22,849 bases of DNA from an uncultured Selenomonadales bacterium (GTDB lineage: Bacteria > Bacillota > Negativicutes > Selenomonadales > Selenomonadaceae), in the NCBI GenBank assembly GCA_937915885.1, contig CALGGP010000345.1, positions 1 to 22,849 on the forward strand. Reading direction: 5' to 3'. A program made the translations under genes and the position numbers. The notes beneath the pieces were generated by a model. It was given only the letters and a program-made list of their open reading frames with translations. It ran no database searches and was not told where the DNA came from. How positions within the stretch are numbered: the stretch's first letter is position 1; each line of letters starts with the position of its first letter. Shown one piece after another: positions 8,285-17,478 of the stretch.

Positions 8285-8509
8285 ATGACTTTGCAAGACG
8301 GTCAGCCCGGCGCGATCGTTCGTATAGATTCCGTCGGCGACTCTAAACTTAAAAATCGTTTAATGACTATGGGACTTATCCCCGGCACTCGCGTTGAGGT
8401 TCTCCGCGCGGCGCCTCTCGGCGATCCGATCGCAATCCGTCTGCGCTCGTATAACCTTGCGCTTCGCCGCGACGACGCCGCTCAAATTAACGTTTCTGTC
8501 ATCAATTGA
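8285..8509 (+). CDS. feoA: Ferrous iron transport protein A
   Basis: This 74-aa SH3-like FeoA protein is of typical length. It shows the family pattern of a G(x)VxRI start, RLMTMGLIPGTRVEVLRAAPLGDP in its centre (residues about 25-48, quoted in part), and IAIRLRSYNLALRRDDA near the end. FeoA is a small cytosolic partner thought to modulate the FeoB transporter. The ATG has a GGGGGCG stretch 7-13 nt upstream. It opens the operon: feoB starts 18 nt after its stop. Confidence 0.93.
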   Translation: MTLQDGQPGAIVRIDSVGDSKLKNRLMTMGLIPGTRVEVLRAAPLGDPIAIRLRSYNLALRRDDAAQINVSVIN

Positions 8510-8513
8510 TCGA

Positions 8514-8519
8514 AGGGAG
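8514..8519 (+). promoter_or_regulatory. Ribosome-binding site that sets a TTG start for feoB
   Basis: AGGGAG lies 8 nt before the TTG at 8528. It overlaps the in-frame GTG at 8519, which therefore cannot be served by it. This supports the TTG as the real feoB start. Confidence 0.65.
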
Positions 8520-8527
8520 TGATTCTC

Positions 8528-10423
8528 TTGACTGCATTGTCCGTTGCCCTCACCGGCAACCCCAACACCGGCAAGTCGACCATCTTCAACGAACTCACCG
8601 GCGCGCATCAGAAGATCGGCAATTGGCCCGGCGTCACCGTCGATAAAAAGGTCGGCACCATCGAATATAAGGGACGCACGATCTCCGTCGTCGATCTGCC
8701 CGGCACCTATTCTATCAACGCGCACTCGCAAGAAGAGCTCGTCGTCAGTGATTATTTTCGGGACAATAAGCCTGATATCGTCGTCAACATCGTCGACGCG
8801 TCCAACATCGCGCGCAATCTCTTCTTGACGATCCAATTGATGGAAAATGGAATCCCGCTCATCATCAATCTTAATATGATGGACGAGGCGGAGCGTCACG
8901 GCGTCGTGATCGACAAACAAAAATTGGAAGCCGCCTTCGGCATGCCCGTCACCGAGACCGTCGGACGCAGCAGTAAAAGTACCAAGAAACTGCTCGACGT
9001 GTTCACTTCAACGGTGATGTCGAGCTATCACCCGAGCGAAATGATCGAACTGCACATTGCCAAGGTCGAGCGGCTCAAGAGCAGCGGCTTGTCGGCTGAT
9101 AAGATCGAGGAAGAAATAATCGCCGCGCGATATGATCTCATCGATCAGATTATGGCGTCGGCGGTCACGACAAAAAATGTCGGCGCGACCTTCACCGATA
9201 AACTTGATCGGTGGCTTGCAAACGGCGTGACATCGCTCGTGATCATGGTGGCGCTGTTCTACCTGCTGTTTCAGTTTACGTTTAATTGGGTGGGGCAGCC
9301 GCTTGCCGATCTGCTCGGAGATTTCTTGACTGAGGACTTCGCGGGTTGGGCGGCGGAGGCAATGGCGGCGGCGGGCGTCGCAGAGTGGATGCAATCCCTT
9401 GTGTCCGACGGAATCATCGCGGGCGTCGGTTCGGTGCTCTCGTTCGTCCCGCTGATCTTCACATTATTTTTCTGCCTGAGCTTCCTCGACGGTACGGGCT
9501 ATATGGCGCGCGTCGCCTTCGTCATGGATCCGATCATGCGCCGCGCGGGCTTGACGGGTAAAGGCATTATGCCGCTGATCATGGGCTTCGGTTGCGGCGT
9601 GCCGGCGATTATGGGCGCGCGGGCTCTCGACACCAACAAGGACAGAATGATATCGATTTTGATCACGCCGTTCCTGACGTGCAACGCGAAGGTTCCGATC
9701 ATGGCGCTGTTCGCGGTAATGTTTTTCCCCGAGCAGGCGGCAAATATCGTCTTCGCAATGTATTTCATCGGGTTGGCGGTCGCGATCACTGCCGCAAAAA
9801 TTCTCGGCTCGACCGTTTTCAAGCATGAGCAATCGTCATTCCTGCTCGAGCTGCCTCCGTATCGCATGCCCGACATGAAAACCGTTTTGCTCGAGACGTG
9901 GGACAAAGGCAAGGGCTATCTGATCAAAGCGGGCACGATCATTTTTGCAATGTCGGTAATGATTTGGTTCTTGTCGAGCTTCAACTCCGACGGCATGACT
10001 GACGAGATGAGCGACAGTTATCTCGCCTCGATCGGAAGCGCGGCGTCTCATCTGTTCGTCCTTCAGGGCTTCGACACGTGGGAAGCTGGCGCGGCGGTCG
10101 TGACGGGCGTGATGGCAAAAGAGGCGGTCGTTTCGACGATGGGCATTCTCTACGGCGTCGATGACATTTCGACGGAAGCTGAGGACGCGGAGGATTCGGC
10201 GTCGGTATTGCTGAGCACGACCATGGCGACGAGCTTCACTCCGGCGGCGGCGCTGGCGTTCATGGTGTTCACTCAACTGTATTCGCCCTGCGTGACGGCG
10301 CTCGGCACGATTAAGAAGGAAACGCAATCGTGGAAGTGGATGTTCTTCGCTTTCGCCTACACGTGCGCGGTGGCGTGGGTCGCGTCTCTGATTGTCTATC
10401 AGATTGCGCGGCTGGTGCTGTGA
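8528..10423 (+). CDS. feoB: Ferrous iron transporter B
   Basis: FeoB is the inner-membrane Fe(II) transporter with a GTPase domain. With the TTG start the protein is 631 aa. G1 is GNPNTGKS at 10-17, the G2 threonine is T37, G3 is DLPG at 56-59 and G4 is NMMD at 116-119. A helical GDI-like segment follows. The membrane part from about residue 235 has two Gate motifs, with GCGVPAIMGAR and the TPFLTCNAKVP stretch holding the conserved Cys residues. The protein is shorter than E. coli FeoB (773 aa), mainly at the C-terminus; such short forms are common in Firmicutes. It lies between feoA and a small Cys-rich membrane protein in one operon. Confidence 0.95.
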   Translation: MTALSVALTGNPNTGKSTIFNELTGAHQKIGNWPGVTVDKKVGTIEYKGRTISVVDLPGTYSINAHSQEELVVSDYFRDNKPDIVVNIVDASNIARNLFLTIQLMENGIPLIINLNMMDEAERHGVVIDKQKLEAAFGMPVTETVGRSSKSTKKLLDVFTSTVMSSYHPSEMIELHIAKVERLKSSGLSADKIEEEIIAARYDLIDQIMASAVTTKNVGATFTDKLDRWLANGVTSLVIMVALFYLLFQFTFNWVGQPLADLLGDFLTEDFAGWAAEAMAAAGVAEWMQSLVSDGIIAGVGSVLSFVPLIFTLFFCLSFLDGTGYMARVAFVMDPIMRRAGLTGKGIMPLIMGFGCGVPAIMGARALDTNKDRMISILITPFLTCNAKVPIMALFAVMFFPEQAANIVFAMYFIGLAVAITAAKILGSTVFKHEQSSFLLELPPYRMPDMKTVLLETWDKGKGYLIKAGTIIFAMSVMIWFLSSFNSDGMTDEMSDSYLASIGSAASHLFVLQGFDTWEAGAAVVTGVMAKEAVVSTMGILYGVDDISTEAEDAEDSASVLLSTTMATSFTPAAALAFMVFTQLYSPCVTALGTIKKETQSWKWMFFAFAYTCAVAWVASLIVYQIARLVL

Positions 10424-10438
10424 TTGGAGATGGTCTCA

Positions 10439-10606
10439 ATGTTAGCGACAATTATATTGGGGATTGGAATTGCGATCGGCTTCGGCTTCGGGCTTCGGAC
10501 GATCTACAATAATTTTTTCAAGGGCGAGACGGCGTGCTGCAGTGAAAATTGCGGAGGGCATTGCGCCTGCTGCCACTCCCATAAAGATTGCTCCGCGCGG
10601 AGCTGA
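10439..10606 (+). CDS. FeoB-associated Cys-rich membrane protein
   Basis: This 55-aa protein has one N-terminal membrane helix (residues about 2-20, Gly/Ile rich). Its C-terminal tail has seven cysteines and three histidines in the pattern CCx3Cx3CxCCx5C. This is the arrangement of the small FeoB-associated Cys-rich family found beside feoB in Firmicutes. The role is unproven; metal handling or docking at FeoB is likely. I chose the ATG at 10439, 9 nt after GGAG. In-frame TTG (10424) and ATG (10430) codons lie on or before that site. It begins 15 nt after the feoB stop and is the last gene of the operon. Confidence 0.82.
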   Translation: MLATIILGIGIAIGFGFGLRTIYNNFFKGETACCSENCGGHCACCHSHKDCSARS

Positions 10607-10618
10607 AAAAAATTTTTT

Positions 10619-10648
10619 CGTCGTCGACTTATCGGCGGCGTTTTTTTT
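10619..10648 (+). terminator. Intrinsic terminator of the feo operon
   Basis: The 8-nt arms CGTCGTCG and CGGCGGCG pair fully (two G-U pairs) around the loop ACTTAT and are followed by eight T. It lies 13 nt after the stop of the Cys-rich gene and separates the feo operon from the giant RTX gene downstream. A TCCGCGCGGA palindrome followed by an A/T run just upstream (10592-10616) may add to it. Confidence 0.8.
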
Positions 10649-10701
10649 ATCGATTTATGATGTAGTGTATTTTTTTTCGACGAGGAAAGGATTGATGCAA
10701 T

Positions 10702-13700
10702 ATGGCTTACTTCCACTATTCGGGCGACAACCGAACAATCATCTCCGGCTCCGCAGAGGACGATAACTTCTACAACTTGTCGTCGAGCGTGACGATCAAC
10801 GCCGGAGCAGGCAACGACTTCATCAGCAATTCAAACACCGGAAGCTCGACCTCGATTAACGGCGACGACGGCGACGATAAAATTGAAAGCGGCGGAAAAT
10901 ATTCCACTCTTAACGGCAACGCGGGCAATGATACCATCAAAAATTGGGGCGAAAGCGCGGACATGTACGGCGGCGACGGCAACGATATTCTCATAAATTC
11001 CACCCGCTACGTGAGAATGTACGGCGACGCCGGCAATGACAGTCTTACAAATGAAAACGGCTCGCCATGGGTGACGCTCGACGGCGGCGACGGCGACGAC
11101 TCCATCAGCAACAATTCAACCGTGGTTGCGATCTACGGCGGCGAGGGTAATGATTACATCGTCAACAACAGCGCTAAGGTCACCATCAACGGCGAAGGCG
11201 GCAACGATGTGATACACAGCGGCGCTTGGGAGATAAAGGTCGACGGCGGCGACGGCAACGACACAATACATGCTTCGGCCCAATCAACGATCAATGGCGG
11301 CGACGGCGACGATTATATCTACGGCGCTTTTTCTGCGCTGCTTGCCGGAAACAAAGGCAATGACGCAATCAACATCGTCGAAAGACTTCAGACGGTACGA
11401 TACGCCGACGGCGACGGCGACGATACCATTTACGGCTTCAAAGAAAAATTGGCGTCCTATTACGATTACCCGAACGTGTTGCAAATTACCGAAGGCTCCG
11501 TCAGCAGCGTCTCGTCGATCGGCTCCGACGCAATTCTCAAGGTCGGTGACGGCTCCATTCGTTTGAAAAACGTAGCGGGTCGAACGTTTAAATTCGTCGA
11601 CGCCGAAGGCAACGCGGTCGATACCGTCATCGGCAGCGTGATCACCGTCAAAGGCTCGCTCGCCAATAAAGAAAGCGACGTGATGCTTCGCCTCGACGGA
11701 GATGATATTGTCACTCTCAACGGCGCACGACAGATCATCGACGTCGGCGAAGGAAAAAATACCATCGTCGGCTACGATGAGGACGATACCATTCGCCTCG
11801 ACGGTTGGTGGCGCGGTTATCGTTCCGGCTCCGGCTCGGACAATCAGGTCTCCGTCAACGGCAGTGATGTGATCGTCGGCGGCGATGAGAACTCGCTCGT
11901 CATCAAGGGCGCCGCCAAGAAAAAAATCAAGCTCATCAACACCGACGAGAATATTCTCTACGTGACACCCTCGGGAGCGACTGTCAACGCCGACAGCTCC
12001 ATCAATACCATCGTCGGCACCGTCGGCAATGTGCTCATCGACATTAAAAATAAGGATGTGACTGTCCGCAATTACGCCGACAAGGTCACCGTCCGCGCGG
12101 AGGGCAGCCGTAACAATATTGAAAACTCCGGCTCGAATGTTTCAGTCAAGACCGGCGCGGGCGATGATTATATCGGCATGAACGCGGAGGACGGCATCAA
12201 CAACATCACGGTCGACGCGGGCGACGGCGATAATTCCATCGAAATCAGCGCCGGGAAATGGTTTGAGGGCGACTCTGTATCGAACGGCGAAAATTTCAGT
12301 CTCAAGAGCGGCGCGGGCAATGATCGTATAGTTCTCTACAATACCGATAAAGCGAAGCTCAACGTCGGCGGCGGCAACGATACGATTGAAATCAGCCAAG
12401 TCGGGCGGAGCACGATTGATGCCGGCGACGGCGACAATATAATTTCAATCTATCAATACGGTTACGAGACGACGGATTTAAAAATCATGAGCGGCGCGGG
12501 CGTTGATTCGATTCATGGAGTCGGATTGATCGGAGTGAGTGTCAACGCGGGCGCGGGCAATGACACCATCGAAATCGACGGAGAAGAGAGTCGGAATTTC
12601 ACTCTGAACGGCGGCGCGGACGACGACACGATCCGTTTTGACAACGAACGCAGTGGAGATAAAGTTAATGCGGCGTTGCTCGGCGGCGACGGCAACGATT
12701 CAATCTCCAACACCGGCTCGAGTGTGACGATCGACGGCGGCTCGGGCGACGATACCATTGAAAACGACGGCTCCAATGTGACGATCCTCGGGGGCGCAGG
12801 TAATGATTCGATCGTCGGTACTCGCTACAGAAGCGGTGCATATATTTTTATTGACGGCGGCGACGGCAACGACACCATCGGGGGCGGCTCTTTTGGGACG
12901 GTAAACGGCGGCAAGGGCAATGATTTAATGAGCGGCGCTTTATTCTATCGTTACGCCTCCGGCGACGGCGACGACACCATTGAAGATTATTCCAACAGTT
13001 GGATTCTCAACCTTACGAGCGGCTCGGTCTCCGGCATCACGGCTGAAGACGACGGATTTAAAATCAAAATCGGCTCGGGCTCGATTCGCGTCTCGAATTT
13101 CGATGAAGGCAGCTATAATTATCGTTTGCCTCTCGTCGTCATGGATTCAAAGAATAATTTTTCGGCTTGGCAACACAACGATGACGGCACCTTCGCTCAG
13201 ATTGCCGCCGGTACTTCGATGCAAATCGGAGATAACTACTACAACTTCAAATCAAAAACGACTGTCGATGCCGGTGATGTCGAGGGCGTCAGCAATTACG
13301 GCTCCAACGTCAAGATCAATGCCGGTGATGCTTACGTCAACAATTACGGCTCTAACGTCACCGTCGACTCGACGCACGAGGTAATGAACTTCCTCGGCTC
13401 GAATGTGGTGCTCAATAGCGATGGTTATGTTTACAATTACGGCTCGGTCGCCACGATCAACAGCTCGAGCGTTGACAACTACGGCGACAAAGTTTTGATC
13501 AACGCCACGACTGCAAGCAGCGGCGACGATTTCTTACACGTTTATAACAGCGGATCGAACGTCACCATTAACGCGATTGACGAAGGCATTTTCGATGAGT
13601 ATAGCTCCAACATCAACAACAGCGGCAATAAAGTTTTGATCAATGCCACGCTCGCGGGCACGGGTGAGATGTCGTCAATCAGCAACGGCGGCTCGGACGT

Positions 13701-16700
13701 GACGATCAGAAGCAGTTCGCTCGACAACGTCATCGGCAACGCCGGTCGGAACGTGAGCATTGACGCGGGCGCGGGCGACGATTCGATCGACAACTCGGGC
13801 GCGTCCGTCCTCATCGACGCGGGGGTCGGCAACGATTCAATTCGCAGTACTTCCGACGGCGAAGACGTGACAATTATTGCGGGCGCGGGCAATGACACCA
13901 TCCGCAATTACTCGCACAGAGCAAGCCTCGTCGGCGGCGCGGGCAATGATGTGATCAGAGACGGCGGTTATTATACGACGATCAATGCGGGCGCGGGCAA
14001 CGATATCCTTTCGCTTGACGGCGGCGCAGTCATTCAATACAAAAACGGCGACGGCAATGATACCGTTTATGACTACTACTACGAAGGCGATCGCATTCTG
14101 CTTGACGGCGCTTATTCAACCGTGCTCGGTAAAGAAGTTCGAGAGGACGTTGAAGGCGACGAGGCTTATGATGTGATCGTTAAGGTCGGGAGCGGCTCGA
14201 TCACATTCGTTGCCGCGTCCAATCAGACGCTCAACATCACGGGCGGGACGCTCACCGGCGGAGGCGGCTCGACTTCGGGCGGCGGCGACGACACCGTTCC
14301 CTCGGGCATCACTTACGACGCGAAGAAAAAACCGGCGGTGATCACCGTCACCGACTACAGCGGCACGGTCGACGCAAACGATTACTCCGAAAAAGTCACG
14401 ACGATCGACGCGTCGAAGTCGAGCACAGAGCTCGTGCTCAAGGCGAATGACAAGAAGGGCACCGTCATAAACGCGGGCGACGGCGATTCGACTTTGATCG
14501 GCGGGGCGAAGGACGATAAATTCTACGGCGGCGAAGGTGTCAATGTGTTTGCTTACAGCGTCGGCGGCGGTAAAGATGCCGTCTACAATTACGAGGCGCA
14601 AGACATTGTGTCGATCGACGGCGCTACTTTCGATCAAATGAAGTTCGTCGACGCAAAAGAGGTCGTGAAGATCACCTTCGACGGCAGTAAATCTCAACTC
14701 ACCGTCAACAAAACGGACACCAACGGCGCAATCACATTCGACATCGACGGCGAGACTTATAATTACGGCGTGCTTCCGACGGGCGTCAAGTTCGATGACG
14801 AAAAGAAGAAGACGGCGCTGATCGTTGAAGAGACTGCAGAGGACGGAGTGATCGTCGACGCGGGCGCAATCGTTTCGACGGCAAAGACCATCAACGGATC
14901 GGCGGCTTCGGGCGCGGTGCATCTGATCGGCAATGACAACTCCAATATTATTCAAGCGGGCAATCACGGCTCGACGCTGTTCGGCGGGCGCTCAACTAAA
15001 GCAGTCGCCGATAAATTATACGGCGGCAACGGAGCCGATGTGTTTATGTGGTCGACGCTTGACGGCGCCGATGTCATTTACAAATTCGACGGCAAAAAAG
15101 ATCTGGTCGTGCTCGACGGCGTGACGGAGCTCGATTCAAAAAATATCGCGGTCAGCTCGAATAAAGTCGTCGTGACGATCAATAATCAGAAGTTGACGCT
15201 CGACAATCCCGACGGTCGAATTACTTTCGTCGACACCGACGGCAATACTCTCAACTCGGTCGGGCTCAACCTGCCGGGCGGCGTCAACTACAACGCGAAG
15301 AAGACGGCAGTCATTGTCGAGGAGACGGCGTCGGACATTGCGGAGATCGATTTGACGGACGGATATGTTTCAACCGTCAAGGAAGTCGACGCCTCCGCTT
15401 ACACCGAGCCGATCAATATCGTCGGCAACGCGCAAGCCGATGTGATCCGCGCGGGTGCGGGCGGATCGACGCTCTACGGAGGCAAGGGCGATACCAAAAA
15501 GCCGTCGGCGGATAAACTTTACGGCTCGACGGTCGACGCGGCTGATGTGTTCGTTTATGCCAAGGGCGATGGCGCCGATGTGATTTACAACTTCGACGGC
15601 AGGCAAGGCGATTACGTTGTGCTCGACGGCGTTGACAGTCTCGACTCCGGCGCGGTGAAAGTGAGCGCGACGAAGGTTGAGGTCACAATAAATAAACAAA
15701 AACTGACGTTGGATAATCCCAACGGCGAGATCAATTTTGTCGACGGCGACGGCGAAACTCTTTACAGCGTCGGGATCAATTTCCCCGAGGGCGTCGGCTA
15801 CGATAAGAAGAAGGCGATGATCACCGTTGATGGCTCGGCGGCGGATATCGGCACGATCGATCTGAGCAGTCCGAAATATTTTTCGACCGTCAAGGAGATC
15901 AATGCGACGGCATACGGCGGCGCGCTCAATCTCGTCGGCAACTCCAACGCGAATATTCTCCGCGCGGGCGAAGGCGGCTCAACGCTCAACGGCGGCTATG
16001 CCATCGATGCCAAGGGCAATAAGAAAGTCACGGCGGATAAACTTTACGGCTCGACGGTCGACGCGGCTGATGTGTTTGTTTGGGATTCGATTTGGGGCGG
16101 CGGCGATCAGATTTTCAATTACAATCAAGCGGAGGGCGATATAATCAGCGTCACAGGCGCGGGCACGCTCGAAAAATCCGCCTTCAAAATCAGCAGCAAG
16201 AATGTGGTGATGTCGGCGGGCACGGGCAAGCTGACGATCAATAACGCGGCGGGCAATCCGATAGTGGTCTCTCACAACGGCGAGCTCATCACGTATGCGT
16301 CGCTGCCGAGCGGCGTCGGCTACGACACCAAGTCGAAGAATAAAGTGATGACGATCGGCGGCGCGTTCGAGGGTACATTCGATGCGGCGGCGGAAGATTA
16401 TCTCGGGACGGCGGCGACGATCGATGCGTCGACCTCCGAAAACGAGATCGAATTGATCGGCAACAAAAAGATTAAGGCGATGGTCGGAGGTGCGGGCTCG
16501 ACGACGATGCGCGGCTCGACGGCGGCGGATATTTTCAACGCGGGCGACGGTTCTGATGTGATTGTGTATTCGGTCGACGGCGGCAAGGATATCGTCAATT
16601 ACTTTGATCCCAAAAACGATGTGATCAGATTGAGCGACACGACGGTTGCGGCGACGGACTTCAGCGAAAAGGGCAATGATGTGATCTTGACGATCGGTAA

Positions 16701-17466
16701 AGGCTCGATCACGCTGAAAAATTCTCCGCGCGGAACGATCAACGTGATAAACGAGGACGGCTTGACGGTCGAATATAAGACGCTGCCGACGGGCGTGACG
16801 TATAAGAAGAACGTTGTGACGCTCGGCAAGACGTTTACCGATACGAGTCTGAGCGCGGCGGATTTGGGCTTGACGGTGAAGGAGATCAACGCGTCGGCGG
16901 TGGCGACATCTGTCGAGCTCCGCGCGGATTCGGACGCGACGAAGCTGACGGCGTCGAAGGGCGGCTCATTGATGATCGGAGGCAAGGGCGCTGACACGAT
17001 GATCGGGGGCAACGGCAATGATACGTTTGCGGTCGGCGTGGGCGCTGATTTCATCGACAAATATACGGCGGGTAAAGATGTGATCTCGATCGTCGGCGGG
17101 CTGAGCGCGGGGAAGGCAAGCGGCTCGAATGTCGAATTGACTACGTCGGACGGCACGGTGACGATCAAAGGCGTGGTCGGCAAGGAATTGACGGTGAGCG
17201 TCGACGACGAAGAGCAGAAATATAAATTCGCGAAGACGACGACGACGTTGGCTGATGCGCTGATCGTTGACGCGGCTCAACTTCCGTCGGAGGATTATTG
17301 GTTCATGTCGTCGACGGTTCCGACGGACGAGCTTGGCGAATTGGTCGGGCTCGGCACCTCGACGGACGAGGCGGCGCTCGATTTGTCGACTCCGAAGGAA
17401 TTTTCGCTCCCGTCCGCTTTCAATAATATTACATATGGTCGGCGCTCCACCCGATCCCTTAAATAA
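10702..17466 (+). CDS. Giant RTX-like calcium-binding repeat protein
   Basis: This 2254-aa acidic protein has no cysteine that I can find and no Sec signal. Residues about 30-235 and several later blocks (to about 1190) are an 18-residue-period solenoid with loops such as GGDGNDTI alternating with Asn-rich turns. Residues about 860-1000 keep the period (NYGSNVTIN) but lose the calcium loops. Linker blocks (GDGNDT.Y ... VGSGSI) recur near 240, 755 and 1115. After a Gly/Ser/Thr/Asp hinge (about 1180-1198), six tandem modules of 150-175 aa start at 1199, 1358, 1524, 1694, 1868 and 2028, each opened by (L/V/F)PxGVxY. The C-terminal 60 aa begin PSEDYWF and end in a basic tail, shared with the convergent giant. 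It is probably exported by type I secretion and is extracellular or surface-bound (inference); the secretion genes are not here. The ATG follows GAGGAAAGG. Confidence 0.85.
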   Translation: MAYFHYSGDNRTIISGSAEDDNFYNLSSSVTINAGAGNDFISNSNTGSSTSINGDDGDDKIESGGKYSTLNGNAGNDTIKNWGESADMYGGDGNDILINSTRYVRMYGDAGNDSLTNENGSPWVTLDGGDGDDSISNNSTVVAIYGGEGNDYIVNNSAKVTINGEGGNDVIHSGAWEIKVDGGDGNDTIHASAQSTINGGDGDDYIYGAFSALLAGNKGNDAINIVERLQTVRYADGDGDDTIYGFKEKLASYYDYPNVLQITEGSVSSVSSIGSDAILKVGDGSIRLKNVAGRTFKFVDAEGNAVDTVIGSVITVKGSLANKESDVMLRLDGDDIVTLNGARQIIDVGEGKNTIVGYDEDDTIRLDGWWRGYRSGSGSDNQVSVNGSDVIVGGDENSLVIKGAAKKKIKLINTDENILYVTPSGATVNADSSINTIVGTVGNVLIDIKNKDVTVRNYADKVTVRAEGSRNNIENSGSNVSVKTGAGDDYIGMNAEDGINNITVDAGDGDNSIEISAGKWFEGDSVSNGENFSLKSGAGNDRIVLYNTDKAKLNVGGGNDTIEISQVGRSTIDAGDGDNIISIYQYGYETTDLKIMSGAGVDSIHGVGLIGVSVNAGAGNDTIEIDGEESRNFTLNGGADDDTIRFDNERSGDKVNAALLGGDGNDSISNTGSSVTIDGGSGDDTIENDGSNVTILGGAGNDSIVGTRYRSGAYIFIDGGDGNDTIGGGSFGTVNGGKGNDLMSGALFYRYASGDGDDTIEDYSNSWILNLTSGSVSGITAEDDGFKIKIGSGSIRVSNFDEGSYNYRLPLVVMDSKNNFSAWQHNDDGTFAQIAAGTSMQIGDNYYNFKSKTTVDAGDVEGVSNYGSNVKINAGDAYVNNYGSNVTVDSTHEVMNFLGSNVVLNSDGYVYNYGSVATINSSSVDNYGDKVLINATTASSGDDFLHVYNSGSNVTINAIDEGIFDEYSSNINNSGNKVLINATLAGTGEMSSISNGGSDVTIRSSSLDNVIGNAGRNVSIDAGAGDDSIDNSGASVLIDAGVGNDSIRSTSDGEDVTIIAGAGNDTIRNYSHRASLVGGAGNDVIRDGGYYTTINAGAGNDILSLDGGAVIQYKNGDGNDTVYDYYYEGDRILLDGAYSTVLGKEVREDVEGDEAYDVIVKVGSGSITFVAASNQTLNITGGTLTGGGGSTSGGGDDTVPSGITYDAKKKPAVITVTDYSGTVDANDYSEKVTTIDASKSSTELVLKANDKKGTVINAGDGDSTLIGGAKDDKFYGGEGVNVFAYSVGGGKDAVYNYEAQDIVSIDGATFDQMKFVDAKEVVKITFDGSKSQLTVNKTDTNGAITFDIDGETYNYGVLPTGVKFDDEKKKTALIVEETAEDGVIVDAGAIVSTAKTINGSAASGAVHLIGNDNSNIIQAGNHGSTLFGGRSTKAVADKLYGGNGADVFMWSTLDGADVIYKFDGKKDLVVLDGVTELDSKNIAVSSNKVVVTINNQKLTLDNPDGRITFVDTDGNTLNSVGLNLPGGVNYNAKKTAVIVEETASDIAEIDLTDGYVSTVKEVDASAYTEPINIVGNAQADVIRAGAGGSTLYGGKGDTKKPSADKLYGSTVDAADVFVYAKGDGADVIYNFDGRQGDYVVLDGVDSLDSGAVKVSATKVEVTINKQKLTLDNPNGEINFVDGDGETLYSVGINFPEGVGYDKKKAMITVDGSAADIGTIDLSSPKYFSTVKEINATAYGGALNLVGNSNANILRAGEGGSTLNGGYAIDAKGNKKVTADKLYGSTVDAADVFVWDSIWGGGDQIFNYNQAEGDIISVTGAGTLEKSAFKISSKNVVMSAGTGKLTINNAAGNPIVVSHNGELITYASLPSGVGYDTKSKNKVMTIGGAFEGTFDAAAEDYLGTAATIDASTSENEIELIGNKKIKAMVGGAGSTTMRGSTAADIFNAGDGSDVIVYSVDGGKDIVNYFDPKNDVIRLSDTTVAATDFSEKGNDVILTIGKGSITLKNSPRGTINVINEDGLTVEYKTLPTGVTYKKNVVTLGKTFTDTSLSAADLGLTVKEINASAVATSVELRADSDATKLTASKGGSLMIGGKGADTMIGGNGNDTFAVGVGADFIDKYTAGKDVISIVGGLSAGKASGSNVELTTSDGTVTIKGVVGKELTVSVDDEEQKYKFAKTTTTLADALIVDAAQLPSEDYWFMSSTVPTDELGELVGLGTSTDEAALDLSTPKEFSLPSAFNNITYGRRSTRSLK
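14296..17226 (+). repeat. Six tandem protein-coding modules in the 2254-aa gene
   Basis: The modules start at 14296, 14773, 15271, 15781, 16303 and 16783. Each encodes a (L/V/F)PxGVxY opener, a (D/N)AS or equivalent strand, a GNxxxNxIxAGxGGSTLxGG turn, an LYGGxGxDVF segment, a DxIxNYD segment and a closing hydrophobic beta stretch. Divergence is high except between modules three and four, which share a 46-nt identical tract. Confidence 0.8.
15506..15551 (+). repeat. 46-nt identical direct repeat (second copy 16031-16076)
   Basis: These 46 nt recur without mismatch exactly 525 nt downstream, in frame, one module apart. They encode ADKLYGSTVDAADVF in both places. Perfect nucleotide identity among diverged modules points to recent duplication or gene conversion. 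Confidence 0.85.
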
Positions 17467-17478
17467 TTAGTTTCATAT

